Positions 25,415 through 33,765 of a DNA stretch of 36,059 nt are shown one piece after another. The notes below the pieces were generated by a model. It was not told the DNA's origin. It ran no database searches and worked only from the letters and a program-made list of their open reading frames with translations. Position 1 is the first letter of the stretch; each line of letters opens with the position of its first letter. The stretch is taken from positions 1-36,059 of the forward strand of contig CAZLFA010000044.1 of assembly GCA_964558665.1 (NCBI GenBank). Reading direction: 5' to 3'. The translations under genes and the position numbers were made by a program. The DNA comes from CAZLFA01 sp964558665. Lineage in GTDB: Bacteria > Desulfobacterota > Syntrophia > Syntrophales > PHBD01.

Positions 25415-25444
25415 TTGACAATTAAGGAAAAGCGGTGATAGCAT
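25415..25444 (+). promoter_or_regulatory. Candidate porin promoter
   Basis: TTGACA (25415-25420), an 18-bp spacer and TAGCAT (25439-25444). This would give a leader of about 160 nt before the ATG. Confidence 0.45.
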
Positions 25445-25613
25445 TCGCATAATTTTATGAAAGGGGGTGGTGCGGGTAATTGAAAAGGCAGTAGGCGCAG
25501 CCCTGACGGATGGTCGTTGTGGCCGTTTTTGAAGGGGTTGCAAACTTTGTAAACCAAAATCAATTAAAGGTCTTTTTGCCCGAAAAGACAAAAAAACAAC
25601 AGGAGGATTTACA

Positions 25614-27212
25614 ATGAAGAAGCTTTGGATAGGTTTACTATCTGTAGCATTGCTTATGGCCTTCACGATGCCTGCGGCCGCTGTTGATGTAAAGTTCAGC
25701 GGTTCGTACTACGTGGAAGGCGTGTACAGACACAATGCATCAGGCATTGACCAGGAAGATACAGGCAACTGGGCAAATGCAGGTACTGCTAATGCAACGC
25801 CGTATCAGACCGGCGGAGCCAGGTCTCTCTATTTCCAGCGCCTGAGAGTCCAGACGGAGTTCAAGGTTGTGGAAGGCCTGAAACTGGTAACCCGTTTTGA
25901 CGCCATGGAGAAGAGATGGGGCGACAAAACCTGGACACAGGCAAGCGCTTTTTATCCCTATGACAACGATAACCGTTTGTCGTCAGGTAACGCCGGCTCC
26001 AGAGTCCAGGAGAACATCGAGTTTTCGCGTGTCTACATGGACTTCAATACGGCAATCGGCCGCTTCCTGGTCGGTTATCAGGAGTTCGGAGCCTTTGGTA
26101 CCGTCTTTTTCGACACCTCGTTCACCAAACCCGGTCTCAAGTACTTCATCCCGGTCGGGCCTGTAACCCTCATGCTGGCCTATGACAAGCAGCAGGAATG
26201 GGAAGTAACAGGCGGCAACACGTTTGGCATCGGTCGCTATTCAGATTTGGATAAGGATGAGTATTACATCGCAGCCGTTTACAAGAAGGGCAACATCGAA
26301 GCCGGTATGCTCATCGAATATCTGCGCAACGCCATGATGAGATCCTATGACGAGGGCAATGTAAATTTGACCACAGCAGCAACACTGGCAAACGCATCAT
26401 ACCAGACAAAACTCTGGCTGTTCGACCCCTACTTCAAGGGAAAGTTCGGTCCCGTATTCCTGGAATCCGAACTTATCTACGGTTACGGTAAATGGGCCGA
26501 CCTGGACAACAGCTACACAAACCTGACGAACGTCGACGTATCAGCTTGGGGATTCTATCTGCACGCGCGCGCTGACATCTCCATGTTCTACGGCGGCTTT
26601 GCCTTCGCATGGGTAAGCGGCGATGATCCCGGAACACCCGATAAGGTTGAAGGTGGTCTGGCTTCGTTGTCCGTCTTCCAGATGGGTCAGAACTGGTCAC
26701 CCACACTCATTTTCAAGAACGATGACCATGCCACCTATACGGGCGGTATTACGGGAGCATTGGCAAGAACCAGCCAGTGGACCACAGGAAGTACGCTTGC
26801 TACCGGCGGAACAAGTCCCTTGGCCGCTGCGGGAGGCGCCAACACAACGAACCAGTTTATGGACAACATCTGGTTCTACCAGCTTTACTTCGGTGTGAAA
26901 CCCACCCCGAAGCTGGACATCGTTGCCAAAGTCTCCTACGCATATGCCGACAAGAAGCCTTGGGCAGTACCGGCAACGCTGGGCGTGATGAATTCTACCG
27001 GAAACTCCCAGACCGAGTATGGCAGCTCCAACTACGGAACGGAAGTTGATCTTATCGCGACCTACAAGATCTATGACAACCTCCAGTACATGGTAGGTTT
27101 CGGTTACTTCTGGACCGGTGACTACTACAAGGGTTATGTGCCTGTCGGTGCAACAGATCCCAAACTCGCCAATGACTATCTGTTAATGCACAGGCTGACG
27201 TTGACCTTCTAA
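25614..27212 (+). CDS. Outer-membrane beta-barrel porin
   Basis: A 532-residue protein with a clear Sec signal peptide (MKKLWIGLLSVALLMAFTMP, cleavage after AAA near residue 23). Alternating-hydrophobicity, aromatic-rich strands follow throughout (SGSYYVEGVYR, FYGGFAFAW, YMVGFGYFWTGDYY), and it ends LLMHRLTLTF, with the terminal phenylalanine recognised by the BAM machinery. Length and strand content suit a 16- to 18-stranded porin of the type abundant in Desulfobacterota. The substrate is unknown; a putative extracellular segment rich in Gly, Ala and Thr (about residues 375-415) is probably a long loop. A strong Shine-Dalgarno, a promoter candidate and a clean terminator suggest high expression as a single gene. 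Confidence 0.85.
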   Translation: MKKLWIGLLSVALLMAFTMPAAAVDVKFSGSYYVEGVYRHNASGIDQEDTGNWANAGTANATPYQTGGARSLYFQRLRVQTEFKVVEGLKLVTRFDAMEKRWGDKTWTQASAFYPYDNDNRLSSGNAGSRVQENIEFSRVYMDFNTAIGRFLVGYQEFGAFGTVFFDTSFTKPGLKYFIPVGPVTLMLAYDKQQEWEVTGGNTFGIGRYSDLDKDEYYIAAVYKKGNIEAGMLIEYLRNAMMRSYDEGNVNLTTAATLANASYQTKLWLFDPYFKGKFGPVFLESELIYGYGKWADLDNSYTNLTNVDVSAWGFYLHARADISMFYGGFAFAWVSGDDPGTPDKVEGGLASLSVFQMGQNWSPTLIFKNDDHATYTGGITGALARTSQWTTGSTLATGGTSPLAAAGGANTTNQFMDNIWFYQLYFGVKPTPKLDIVAKVSYAYADKKPWAVPATLGVMNSTGNSQTEYGSSNYGTEVDLIATYKIYDNLQYMVGFGYFWTGDYYKGYVPVGATDPKLANDYLLMHRLTLTF

Positions 27213-27249
27213 GTAAGGCTTTAGCATAAAGAGCTAAACAGTTAGACAG

Positions 27250-27281
27250 AGCCCCGGAGATAATTCTCCGGGGCTTTTTTT
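27250..27281 (+). terminator. Rho-independent terminator of the porin gene
   Basis: The stem GCCCCGGAGA / TCTCCGGGGC, perfect over 10 bp with a TAAT loop, is followed by TTTTTTT. It lies 38 nt after the porin stop codon. Confidence 0.96.
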
Positions 27282-27357
27282 ATCCCACTCAGACTCTTGA
27301 CCAATCCATTCTTACATGCTAACAGAAGGGACATTCATAAACGATAGAGGAAAATAC

Positions 27358-27561
27358 ATGCCCATATATGAATTTCAATGCACGAAATGTGAGACCGTCT
27401 ATGAGCGGTTTATGAAGGTCGACGAACCTTACGACGGATTGGAGTGCCCTTCCTGTAATGCAACCAAGCCGAAAAAACTGGCCACAGCCTTCCGTACAAA
27501 CGCCTGGTCGAGTTTTCTGGACGGCATGGAAAGAAAGGTCAGCCCGGAGAAGTTTAAATAG
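27358..27561 (+). CDS. FmdB-family zinc ribbon protein
   Basis: A 67-residue protein starting MPIYEFQCTKCETVYERFM, the standard FmdB N-terminus, with a second CxxC in ECPSCNATKPKKL; the four cysteines form a zinc ribbon. The ATG at 27358 is preceded by AGAGG at 7 nt; the open frame extends 42 nt upstream without homology. FmdB proteins were named from formamidase operons and are regarded as putative regulators; the function here is unknown. The stop codon is 24 nt before the proposed hflX start and in the same frame, so the two are probably co-transcribed. Confidence 0.88.
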   Translation: MPIYEFQCTKCETVYERFMKVDEPYDGLECPSCNATKPKKLATAFRTNAWSSFLDGMERKVSPEKFK

Positions 27562-27570
27562 GATACATGC

Positions 27571-27588
27571 AAGGAGCAGCAAACTATA
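27571..27588 (+). promoter_or_regulatory. Shine-Dalgarno and AUA start codon of hflX
   Basis: AAGGAG (27571-27576) precedes ATA (27586-27588) by 9 nt. The frame from this codon reads directly into the conserved HflX N-terminus, and no ATG, GTG or TTG lies in frame until 27778. Confidence 0.6.
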
Positions 27589-29220
27589 AGAAAAGTTTAC
27601 GGCAATACAGGCGGCATCCCTTCAGAGCAGCTGAGACGTACTGAACAGCTTTATCGTCGCCGCTGCCCCCCCGACAAAGTCATACCCCAGGAACTGGCCC
27701 GGCAACTGACATATCTTTCCCGGGAACTGAACCGGCAGATAGGCATCCTTATCAGCCGCCGGGGTGAAATCACCTGTGTGATTGTAGGCAGTCACCAGGG
27801 AATTCTGATCCCCAACCTTGACGGCTTCAGGTCATCATCATCCCGTTTTAAGGGACTTCGTCTCGTTCACACACATCTTAATAACGAACCGCTCAGCGAA
27901 GAAGACCTGACGGACCTGGCTTTGTTGCGCCTTGACATGATCTGCGCTGTCGAAGCCTGCGCTGACGGCATGCCGGGAAATGCCCATCTCGCCCATCTGA
28001 TCCCCGAAAACCCGGAAGGGACATACTGGCTGCTTTCCAAACCGTGTCATCCGGCGGAAATCGAAATCGACTTTGCATCCTTCATCCAGGTGCTGGAAAG
28101 TGAATTTACCAGGAAGCAAAAGACCAGAAAGGTGGAGGCCACAGACCGGGCGATTCTTGTCAAGGTGGAAACGAACCCACTGCTGGACAGCCGGAGCAGT
28201 CTCGCCGAGCTTAGAGAGCTTGCCGAATCCTGCGGTGTGGAGGTGTTTGAAACAGTCATCCAGCAACGCGCCCAGCTCGATAACCGGTACCTCGTCGGTA
28301 AGGGCAAGCTGGCTGATCTCGTAATCAGAGCTATGCAGATAGGCGCCAACCTCCTCATTTTCGATCACGAGCTCAATCCTGCACAGATCAGATCAATAGG
28401 CGATTTTGCCGAAATGAAGGTTATTGACAGAACCCAGGTCATTCTCGATATCTTTGCCTCACGGGCTCACAGCCGGGAAGGAAAAATTCAGGTGGAGCTT
28501 GCCCAGTTGAAATACAGACTGCCGAGGCTCACGGGCAAAGGAATTGCCATGTCGCGTCTCACCGGCGGTATCGGCAGCAGAGGGCCGGGTGAAACAAAGC
28601 TGGAAATAGACCGGAGAAGAGTCAGGGAACGCATCCATCGCCTGGAGAAAGATCTCAGGGAAATCGAGAAGGCAAGAGGCCAGCGCCGTGTAAGGCGTAA
28701 GAGGGAGGGGCTTCCGGTAATATCCATTATCGGCTACACTAACGCCGGAAAATCAACACTGCTTAACACCCTTACAAAAAGCAATGTGCCGGCGGAAAAC
28801 CGGCTTTTCGCCACCTTGGATCCCAAAAGCTCCCGGCTGCGTTTTCCCAGAGACACCGAGGCGATTATCACCGATACCGTCGGCTTTATCAGAAATCTTC
28901 CCAAAGACCTCTTTGCCGCTTTCAGGGCAACGCTAGACGAGCTGCAGGAGGCCGATGTCCTGCTGCACGTCATAGATATAAGCAACCCCAATTTTGAAAT
29001 GCATATCGAGGCGGTGCAAGAAATAGTTTCCGAACTGCAAATACGCAACAAACCTATCATACGCATATTCAACAAAGAAGATCGTTTTTTGTGCAAAGAA
29101 GAGCTGCGAAACCTCTGCATTTTTTTTGAAGCGATTGCCGTATCCGCTCTGCATCCGGCCACTCTTTCTCCTCTCATGGAAAAACTGGAAAGAGTGATAC
29201 TGGATCAAAGAAATGTGTAA
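27586..29220 (+). CDS. hflX: Ribosome-associated GTPase HflX, probable AUA start
   Basis: HflX splits stalled or hibernating 70S ribosomes. The G domain shows GYTNAGKSTLLN (G1, about 383), TDTVGFIRNLPKDL (G3, about 430) and FNKED (G4, about 496); the preceding HflX domain carries VGKGKLADLV, LIFDHELNPAQIR and TGGIGSRGPGETKLE. The first conventional start (GTG, 27778) would discard 64 residues that read without a stop and look like the N-terminal region of long HflX proteins: RKVYGNTGGIPSEQLRR, then QELARQLTYLSRELNRQIG. Related deltaproteobacterial proteins begin M-K-K-[IV]-Y-G-N-T. The only codon matching that position with a Shine-Dalgarno is ATA at 27586. The product is 544 residues. An ATG-to-ATA mutation or sequencing error is the alternative. 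Confidence 0.88.
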   Translation: MRKVYGNTGGIPSEQLRRTEQLYRRRCPPDKVIPQELARQLTYLSRELNRQIGILISRRGEITCVIVGSHQGILIPNLDGFRSSSSRFKGLRLVHTHLNNEPLSEEDLTDLALLRLDMICAVEACADGMPGNAHLAHLIPENPEGTYWLLSKPCHPAEIEIDFASFIQVLESEFTRKQKTRKVEATDRAILVKVETNPLLDSRSSLAELRELAESCGVEVFETVIQQRAQLDNRYLVGKGKLADLVIRAMQIGANLLIFDHELNPAQIRSIGDFAEMKVIDRTQVILDIFASRAHSREGKIQVELAQLKYRLPRLTGKGIAMSRLTGGIGSRGPGETKLEIDRRRVRERIHRLEKDLREIEKARGQRRVRRKREGLPVISIIGYTNAGKSTLLNTLTKSNVPAENRLFATLDPKSSRLRFPRDTEAIITDTVGFIRNLPKDLFAAFRATLDELQEADVLLHVIDISNPNFEMHIEAVQEIVSELQIRNKPIIRIFNKEDRFLCKEELRNLCIFFEAIAVSALHPATLSPLMEKLERVILDQRNV

Positions 29221-29291
29221 CATCTCATCTATCAAATATGCTATGCAATACACCTTATAAAAAACTGGCATGATTGCGGCAATCATTCGAC

Positions 29292-31340
29292 ATGTTAAAA
29301 GAAATTATTAAAAGATATCACGTTATACTTATCTGTCTGCTGCTTGCATTGTCGACACTGACCGTTTACTGGCAGGTCAGGGATCATGGCTTTATCAATC
29401 TGGATGATGACGTATATATCTTCAACAATTCGACTGTCAGCAAGGGACTGACCTATGAAGGGGTAAAGTGCGCTTTTAGTTCCTGCGCAATAACGGAAGG
29501 AATCAGCCTTTGGCATCCCTTGACATGGGTGTCTCTCATGACAGATTACCAACTCTATGGGTTGAAGCCGGGTGGCTATCACATAACAAATCTTTTGCTT
29601 CATGTAGCAAATACCATACTTTTGTTTCTGGTCCTCAATCGAATGACACATGCTGTATGGCGGAGCGCATTTGTAGCAGCACTGTTTGCCCTGCATCCCC
29701 TTCACGTGGAATCGGTAGCTTGGATAACGGAGCGCAAGGACGTACTGAGCGCCTTCTTTTTCTTTGCGACTATCCTTGCTTATGCTCACTATATAAAAAA
29801 AACAACCAAGCTGACTTACTTTATAATTATTGTTCTTTTTGCATTGGGGCTCATGGCAAAATCCATGCTCGTTACACTCCCATTTGTGCTCCTTCTCCTT
29901 GATTACTGGCCTCTAGATCGCTTTTCTCCAGCATTGACGGAAAAAGCAAGTCAACCGGTGCATGACAGTGTTCAGGAAAATAAAAATCATAAGAAACATG
30001 CTCACAGAAAAAAGCCGGTTACCGTTTCCAACGCTGCTATGGGACACAGTTCTCCTGGACGGGGAAAACCATCCATCACTGCTTTAGTGCTGGAAAAAGT
30101 GCCTCTCTTCTTCCTGACAGTCATTTTCAGCCTCATCACTTATTACTATCACCAAAAAACGGATGCGATCACCTATTCAACACCACTGATTACACGCCTG
30201 GGCAATGCCATAACTTCCTATGCCACTTACATTCTAAAAACATTCTGGCCGGCAAAACTGGCGGTCTTCTACCCCTATCCTGACCAATTGCCCTGGTGGT
30301 TAATCATCGTCTCACTAACCACTCTGGGTATTGTTACATACATCGCAATTCTGCTGAGAAGCCGGATGCCCTATCTGATTGTCGGCTGGCTCTGGTATCT
30401 GGGCACATTAGTGCCAGTCATCGGCATTATTCAGGTGGGAAACCAGGCCATGGCTGACCGATATACATACATACCTCTGATTGGCCTGTTCATCATGATT
30501 ACCTGGGGTGTATATGACCTCGCAAAAAACAGAGACAAGACAAAAATTCTTATGCCCTTGTCAGCAACTCTCGTAATTACTGCAATTGCTGTTCTTTCAT
30601 GGATTCAGATCGGGCATTGGAAAAACAGTCTCACCCTTTTCAGGCATTCAATAAACGTCACAAAAGACAACTACATAATTATAAACAATATAGGCGTAAC
30701 GCTTATCGAGAATGGCAAAAAAGATGAAGGGGAAACATATCTGAAGGAATCTCTGAAAATAAAACCCGATTATCCGCAATCAAACTACGGGCTGGGCTAT
30801 GTCTTAATGCAGAAAGGCAATATTATTGAAGCGGAAAAGTATCTGAGGGAAGCTCTGCGCACAAAACCGGATTATGCTTATGCCCATGCCAAACTTGGCG
30901 CCCTGCTCAGTTCCAAAGGAAAAGACGAAGAAGCGGAAAAGCATCTGCGGGAAGCTCTGCGCATAAAACCGGACTTCCCGGAGGCTCAGAACAGCCTCGG
31001 CATTGCATTAAAAAACCAGGGCAAGCTCCAGGAATCCGTCAATCTTTACAAAGAGGCCATTCGCGCTAATCAGGGCAATCCCGCAGCGTATTTCAATCAG
31101 GGCAATGCCCTTGTTTCCCAGGGAAGGCTTGACGAGGGCATAGCCTCTTTCCGGGAGGCTCTGCGCATCAAGCCGGACTACACAAAGGCCATGGTTCATT
31201 TAGGAAGCGCCCTTCTGCTGCAAGGCAAATCAGAAGAAGCCATCATTCATTTTAAAAGGGCGCTGTCTTTAGACCCTAATGATTCAAATGCCCGGAATGG
31301 TCTTAAATACGCACAGACACATCTCAATAAAAGAGAATAA
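29292..31340 (+). CDS. GT-C/TMTC-like membrane glycosyltransferase with TPR array
   Basis: About 682 residues. The N-terminal 450 form a polytopic membrane domain with roughly ten helices. The first non-cytoplasmic loop carries FINLDDDVYIFNN, an acidic pair as in GT-C enzymes, followed by LWHPLTWVSLMTDYQLYG, YHITNLLLHVANTILLF and HPLHVESVAWITERKDVLS, the hallmark of TMTC/DUF1736-like proteins. A lysine- and histidine-rich loop (about 225-265) interrupts the membrane part. The C-terminus has six 34-residue TPR units (for example AEKYLREALRTKPDYAYAHA). Animal TMTC proteins are protein O-mannosyltransferases; donor and acceptor here are unknown. The start is uncertain: the ATG at 29292 has no clear Shine-Dalgarno, and a TTG at 29274 is an alternative. 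It converges on a second such protein. Confidence 0.75.
   Translation: MLKEIIKRYHVILICLLLALSTLTVYWQVRDHGFINLDDDVYIFNNSTVSKGLTYEGVKCAFSSCAITEGISLWHPLTWVSLMTDYQLYGLKPGGYHITNLLLHVANTILLFLVLNRMTHAVWRSAFVAALFALHPLHVESVAWITERKDVLSAFFFFATILAYAHYIKKTTKLTYFIIIVLFALGLMAKSMLVTLPFVLLLLDYWPLDRFSPALTEKASQPVHDSVQENKNHKKHAHRKKPVTVSNAAMGHSSPGRGKPSITALVLEKVPLFFLTVIFSLITYYYHQKTDAITYSTPLITRLGNAITSYATYILKTFWPAKLAVFYPYPDQLPWWLIIVSLTTLGIVTYIAILLRSRMPYLIVGWLWYLGTLVPVIGIIQVGNQAMADRYTYIPLIGLFIMITWGVYDLAKNRDKTKILMPLSATLVITAIAVLSWIQIGHWKNSLTLFRHSINVTKDNYIIINNIGVTLIENGKKDEGETYLKESLKIKPDYPQSNYGLGYVLMQKGNIIEAEKYLREALRTKPDYAYAHAKLGALLSSKGKDEEAEKHLREALRIKPDFPEAQNSLGIALKNQGKLQESVNLYKEAIRANQGNPAAYFNQGNALVSQGRLDEGIASFREALRIKPDYTKAMVHLGSALLLQGKSEEAIIHFKRALSLDPNDSNARNGLKYAQTHLNKRE
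30739..31299 (+). repeat. Six tandem 102-bp TPR-encoding repeats
   Basis: The TPR array is visible in the DNA itself. Segments such as GGGAAGCTCTGCGCA and AAACCGGA recur near 30848, 30950 and, with small changes, 31154, at multiples of 102 bp. This indicates recent unit duplication or conversion rather than ancient divergence only. Confidence 0.65.
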
Positions 31341-31655
31341 TACAGATCAGACTATCTTCAATACTTCCGAAGCAGGCCGCCAAAACCTATTCATAGTCCA
31401 AATGGTCAGCGGTTCGCCAGTCTTCACAAGCCCCTCGCGAGCCTCCAATTTTTTATCATCCTTTTTGCATTGTCTCTGTTGGCGCATAAAAGGGTAATTT
31501 TGTGGCTTCTTCTAAACTTAAAGCCTATCATACATATTTTATGGATACGGCAAAATATGTATGATTTGGTAATTTCTTCATGCACTAACCATGTGAATGC
31601 GGAGAATCTCGACCGGGTTTCTGGTTTACCGGAAAAATTCTTAGTCACAGACATT
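31341..31655. other. Intergenic gap between convergent TPR glycosyltransferase genes
   Basis: About 315 bp. Short open frames on both strands show no family motif, and none has a convincing ribosome binding site. The only structure I see is the AT-rich inverted repeat at 31527-31565. Confidence 0.55.
31527..31565. repeat. Perfect 14-bp AT-rich inverted repeat
   Basis: ATCATACATATTTT (31527-31540) and AAAATATGTATGAT (31552-31565) are exact inverse complements around an 11-nt loop. There is no T-run next to it, so it is not a standard terminator, although it lies between convergent genes. Confidence 0.75.
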
Positions 31656-33740
31656 TTACGGACAGGAACTCGTGATTTCTGATTTGCGTATTTTTTTCTG
31701 CACAATGTCCAAGTTTTTTGACGCTAATGTATGTTTCTTATCAAGCTGTAAAGCCTTTAGATAACATGCAACGGCATTTTCCAGTTTTCCTTGTATGTAA
31801 TATGCGCTTCCCAAGTCATTATAGGCTTCCACATTGTTCGGTCTGATCGAGAGTTCGTCTTTGAAAAGAGTCACTGCATCCGATATTTTTCCCTGCTTGA
31901 CCAGGATACTGCCTGCAATCAGACGCACTTTTTCTCTACGTGGATTGAGATGCATAGAGCGTTTGAAGTGTTTCAGCGCCTCATCAGATTTATTCTTGCC
32001 AAGCAAAAGGACACCCAGGTTATAGTGTACTTTCTCGATATTGGGGTTATGGGAAAGGGCATCTTGAAAGCTTCTGATTGCCTCGTCTGTCTTTCCCGAC
32101 ATCCCGTAAATAGTACCCAACTCAGTATTATATATGTCTAGATAATAAAATAAGTCTGCATCATTTGCTGCCAGATGAATGATCTTTTTATAGTCAGAAA
32201 TAGCCCCCTCATAAATCAGCAACTTCACTCTTGCTTTTGCTCTATTGTGATATGCGGCGGCATATTTTGGGTTCAATTCGATAGCCTTATCAAGATAAGG
32301 AATGGCCTCAATATGATTGTTCATATCAATTAAAGCTTTTCCCATATTATTCCATGCCCTTGCTTTGTTCGGTGATTTTTTCAATATATCGGTCCATAAT
32401 GTATATTCGTTTTTCCATATGTAATTGCGCTGAAAAGTCAATACCGAGTTTATGGTTGCAACAACGAGCAGCGCCACCATGCCGATCTTAAGGTATTTTT
32501 CTTGAACAAAATAAAAGGGAGTTGTGACCAGCACAAGAAAAAACCCGAAACTAGGCAGGTACGTGCGATGCTCAAAGATCACATTCTGGGAGATAGGCAG
32601 GATACTTGATTCCACTGACAAAGTAAGAAAAAACCAGAAGATCCCGAAAGAAATAAGCCGGTACCGCTTGATAGACAGTATGCCAGCCAATGCGATGCCT
32701 AAAAGTAAAACCAAGCTGAACAATGTCTTCATCTCAAAAAGGCTGTTTGATACCGGATAATCGTAATCCAGGTTCAGGTTTATCGGAAAGAAAAAAAGCT
32801 TGAGATATGTGATAATGACGCTGAATTGAGTGAACAGGTAATCTTTCGCTGAAATTGAATAGTGATAACCTTGTCCGGGAGGCACCCGATTAAAAATATC
32901 CAGAGAGTAATTCCTGAAGAATATGATTATGAACATTCCGAATATAATAAGAAACACCGGGATGATGGTTTTCCCGGCTTCCGCTTTCCATGCCTCTGTC
33001 TTAAGAAAAAAGACCTCATAAAGGATTATCGCAAACGGCAGGGTGAACACCATCTCCTTGCTCAACATTCCCAGAACGGCACATATGATTGAAGCACCAA
33101 ATAAAATATATGATGTGATGGCATTGCTTTGCTTGAGTCTGCCTCTGATATACAATGCAAGCGAAAACAGATAAAACATTGTTGCCAGTGATGCAAATCG
33201 CTGTACAATGTAGGTAACAGACTGCGTCGCCAGAGGATGGGACACAAAAAGCAGACCTGTCAGAAAGGCAATGACTGTTCTGTGACGGCTAATTGCCACG
33301 CTATGCATGGCAGGCGTAGAAAGAGTCAGCAAAGTCAACCACCTTATCAACAACGCATTAACAAGGTGAATGACGAGGTTGACAAAATGATATCCCCAGA
33401 CATTAAGCTTATGAAAATGGTAATTAAGGAAAAAGGTGCTTATGCTTACCGGACGTCCCGGGTAAAGATCGATCCAATCACCTAGCCGCTCCGATCCTCT
33501 TGTTAAATCAATGACATTGCTGTCATCGAAATGAAAAGAACAGTTGAAGGAGTTGGAATAAATAATAATACCCGTTGCCAGAATAATGGTGATAGAAAGT
33601 AAATGGCTTGTGTATTTGCCGATCTTCGGTTTTACTTCCCTGCTTTTTTCTCCTGCTTTTGTTTCATACAGCTCAATGTTTCTATCAACATCCTCTTGTC
33701 TTCTTTCAGGATGTTTTCTCCGGGATTCTTTAATTTTCAT
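31656..33740 (-). CDS. Second GT-C/TMTC-like membrane protein with TPR array
   Basis: About 694 residues. A charged N-terminus of 45 residues is followed by a polytopic membrane domain (about 45-450). Its first loop carries CSFHFDDSNVIDL and RPVSISTFFLNYHF; later segments are YHFVNLVIHLVNALLIRWL, SHPLATQSVTYIVQRFASL and ISQNVIFEHRTYLPSFGF. The C-terminus holds about six TPR units (AIPYLDKAIELNPKYAAAYH, ALKHFKRSMHLNPRREK, ENAVACYLKALQLDKKHT). It has the same plan as the convergent neighbour but belongs to a different subgroup. It follows the SDR gene; the ATG at 33740 is preferred, but an ATG at 33794 would overlap the SDR gene by 29 nt, and neither has a strong Shine-Dalgarno. An O-glycosyltransferase role is inference from fold and context. 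Confidence 0.72.
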   Translation of the reverse strand: MKIKESRRKHPERRQEDVDRNIELYETKAGEKSREVKPKIGKYTSHLLSITIILATGIIIYSNSFNCSFHFDDSNVIDLTRGSERLGDWIDLYPGRPVSISTFFLNYHFHKLNVWGYHFVNLVIHLVNALLIRWLTLLTLSTPAMHSVAISRHRTVIAFLTGLLFVSHPLATQSVTYIVQRFASLATMFYLFSLALYIRGRLKQSNAITSYILFGASIICAVLGMLSKEMVFTLPFAIILYEVFFLKTEAWKAEAGKTIIPVFLIIFGMFIIIFFRNYSLDIFNRVPPGQGYHYSISAKDYLFTQFSVIITYLKLFFFPINLNLDYDYPVSNSLFEMKTLFSLVLLLGIALAGILSIKRYRLISFGIFWFFLTLSVESSILPISQNVIFEHRTYLPSFGFFLVLVTTPFYFVQEKYLKIGMVALLVVATINSVLTFQRNYIWKNEYTLWTDILKKSPNKARAWNNMGKALIDMNNHIEAIPYLDKAIELNPKYAAAYHNRAKARVKLLIYEGAISDYKKIIHLAANDADLFYYLDIYNTELGTIYGMSGKTDEAIRSFQDALSHNPNIEKVHYNLGVLLLGKNKSDEALKHFKRSMHLNPRREKVRLIAGSILVKQGKISDAVTLFKDELSIRPNNVEAYNDLGSAYYIQGKLENAVACYLKALQLDKKHTLASKNLDIVQKKIRKSEITSSCP

Positions 33741-33765
33741 TGAACAAGCCAAACCGATTTGATTG

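Larger units (their letters stand above)
24723..25613. other. Long non-coding region between divergent acs and porin genes
   Basis: About 890 bp with no coding sequence I can support. It holds tandem GTGAC-type palindromes (25011-25043), an AT-rich inverted repeat (AATATT-N2-CTTGA / TCAAG-N-AATATT, 25072-25098), a TTGACA-based promoter for the porin gene and about 160 nt of porin leader. An AGGAGG stands immediately before the porin ATG. The promoter of acs could not be fixed. Confidence 0.6.

Noticed and set aside
25143..25418. A 91-codon open frame between acs and the porin gene
   Set aside because: There is no Shine-Dalgarno and no homology I can recognise, and it overlaps the porin promoter region.
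25468..25490. Sigma-54-like site TGGTGC ... TTGAA before the porin gene
   Set aside because: The spacing is 1 nt too long and the essential GC of the -12 element is missing.
25445..25613. Possible cyclic-di-GMP or fluoride riboswitch in the porin leader
   Set aside because: The conserved core segments of both classes are absent; only short unrelated similarities (GCAAAC, GATGG) are present.
31424..31705. Short open frames on both strands between the two TPR protein genes
   Set aside because: There is no recognisable motif or ribosome binding site; both strands are open only because the segment is short and stop-poor.
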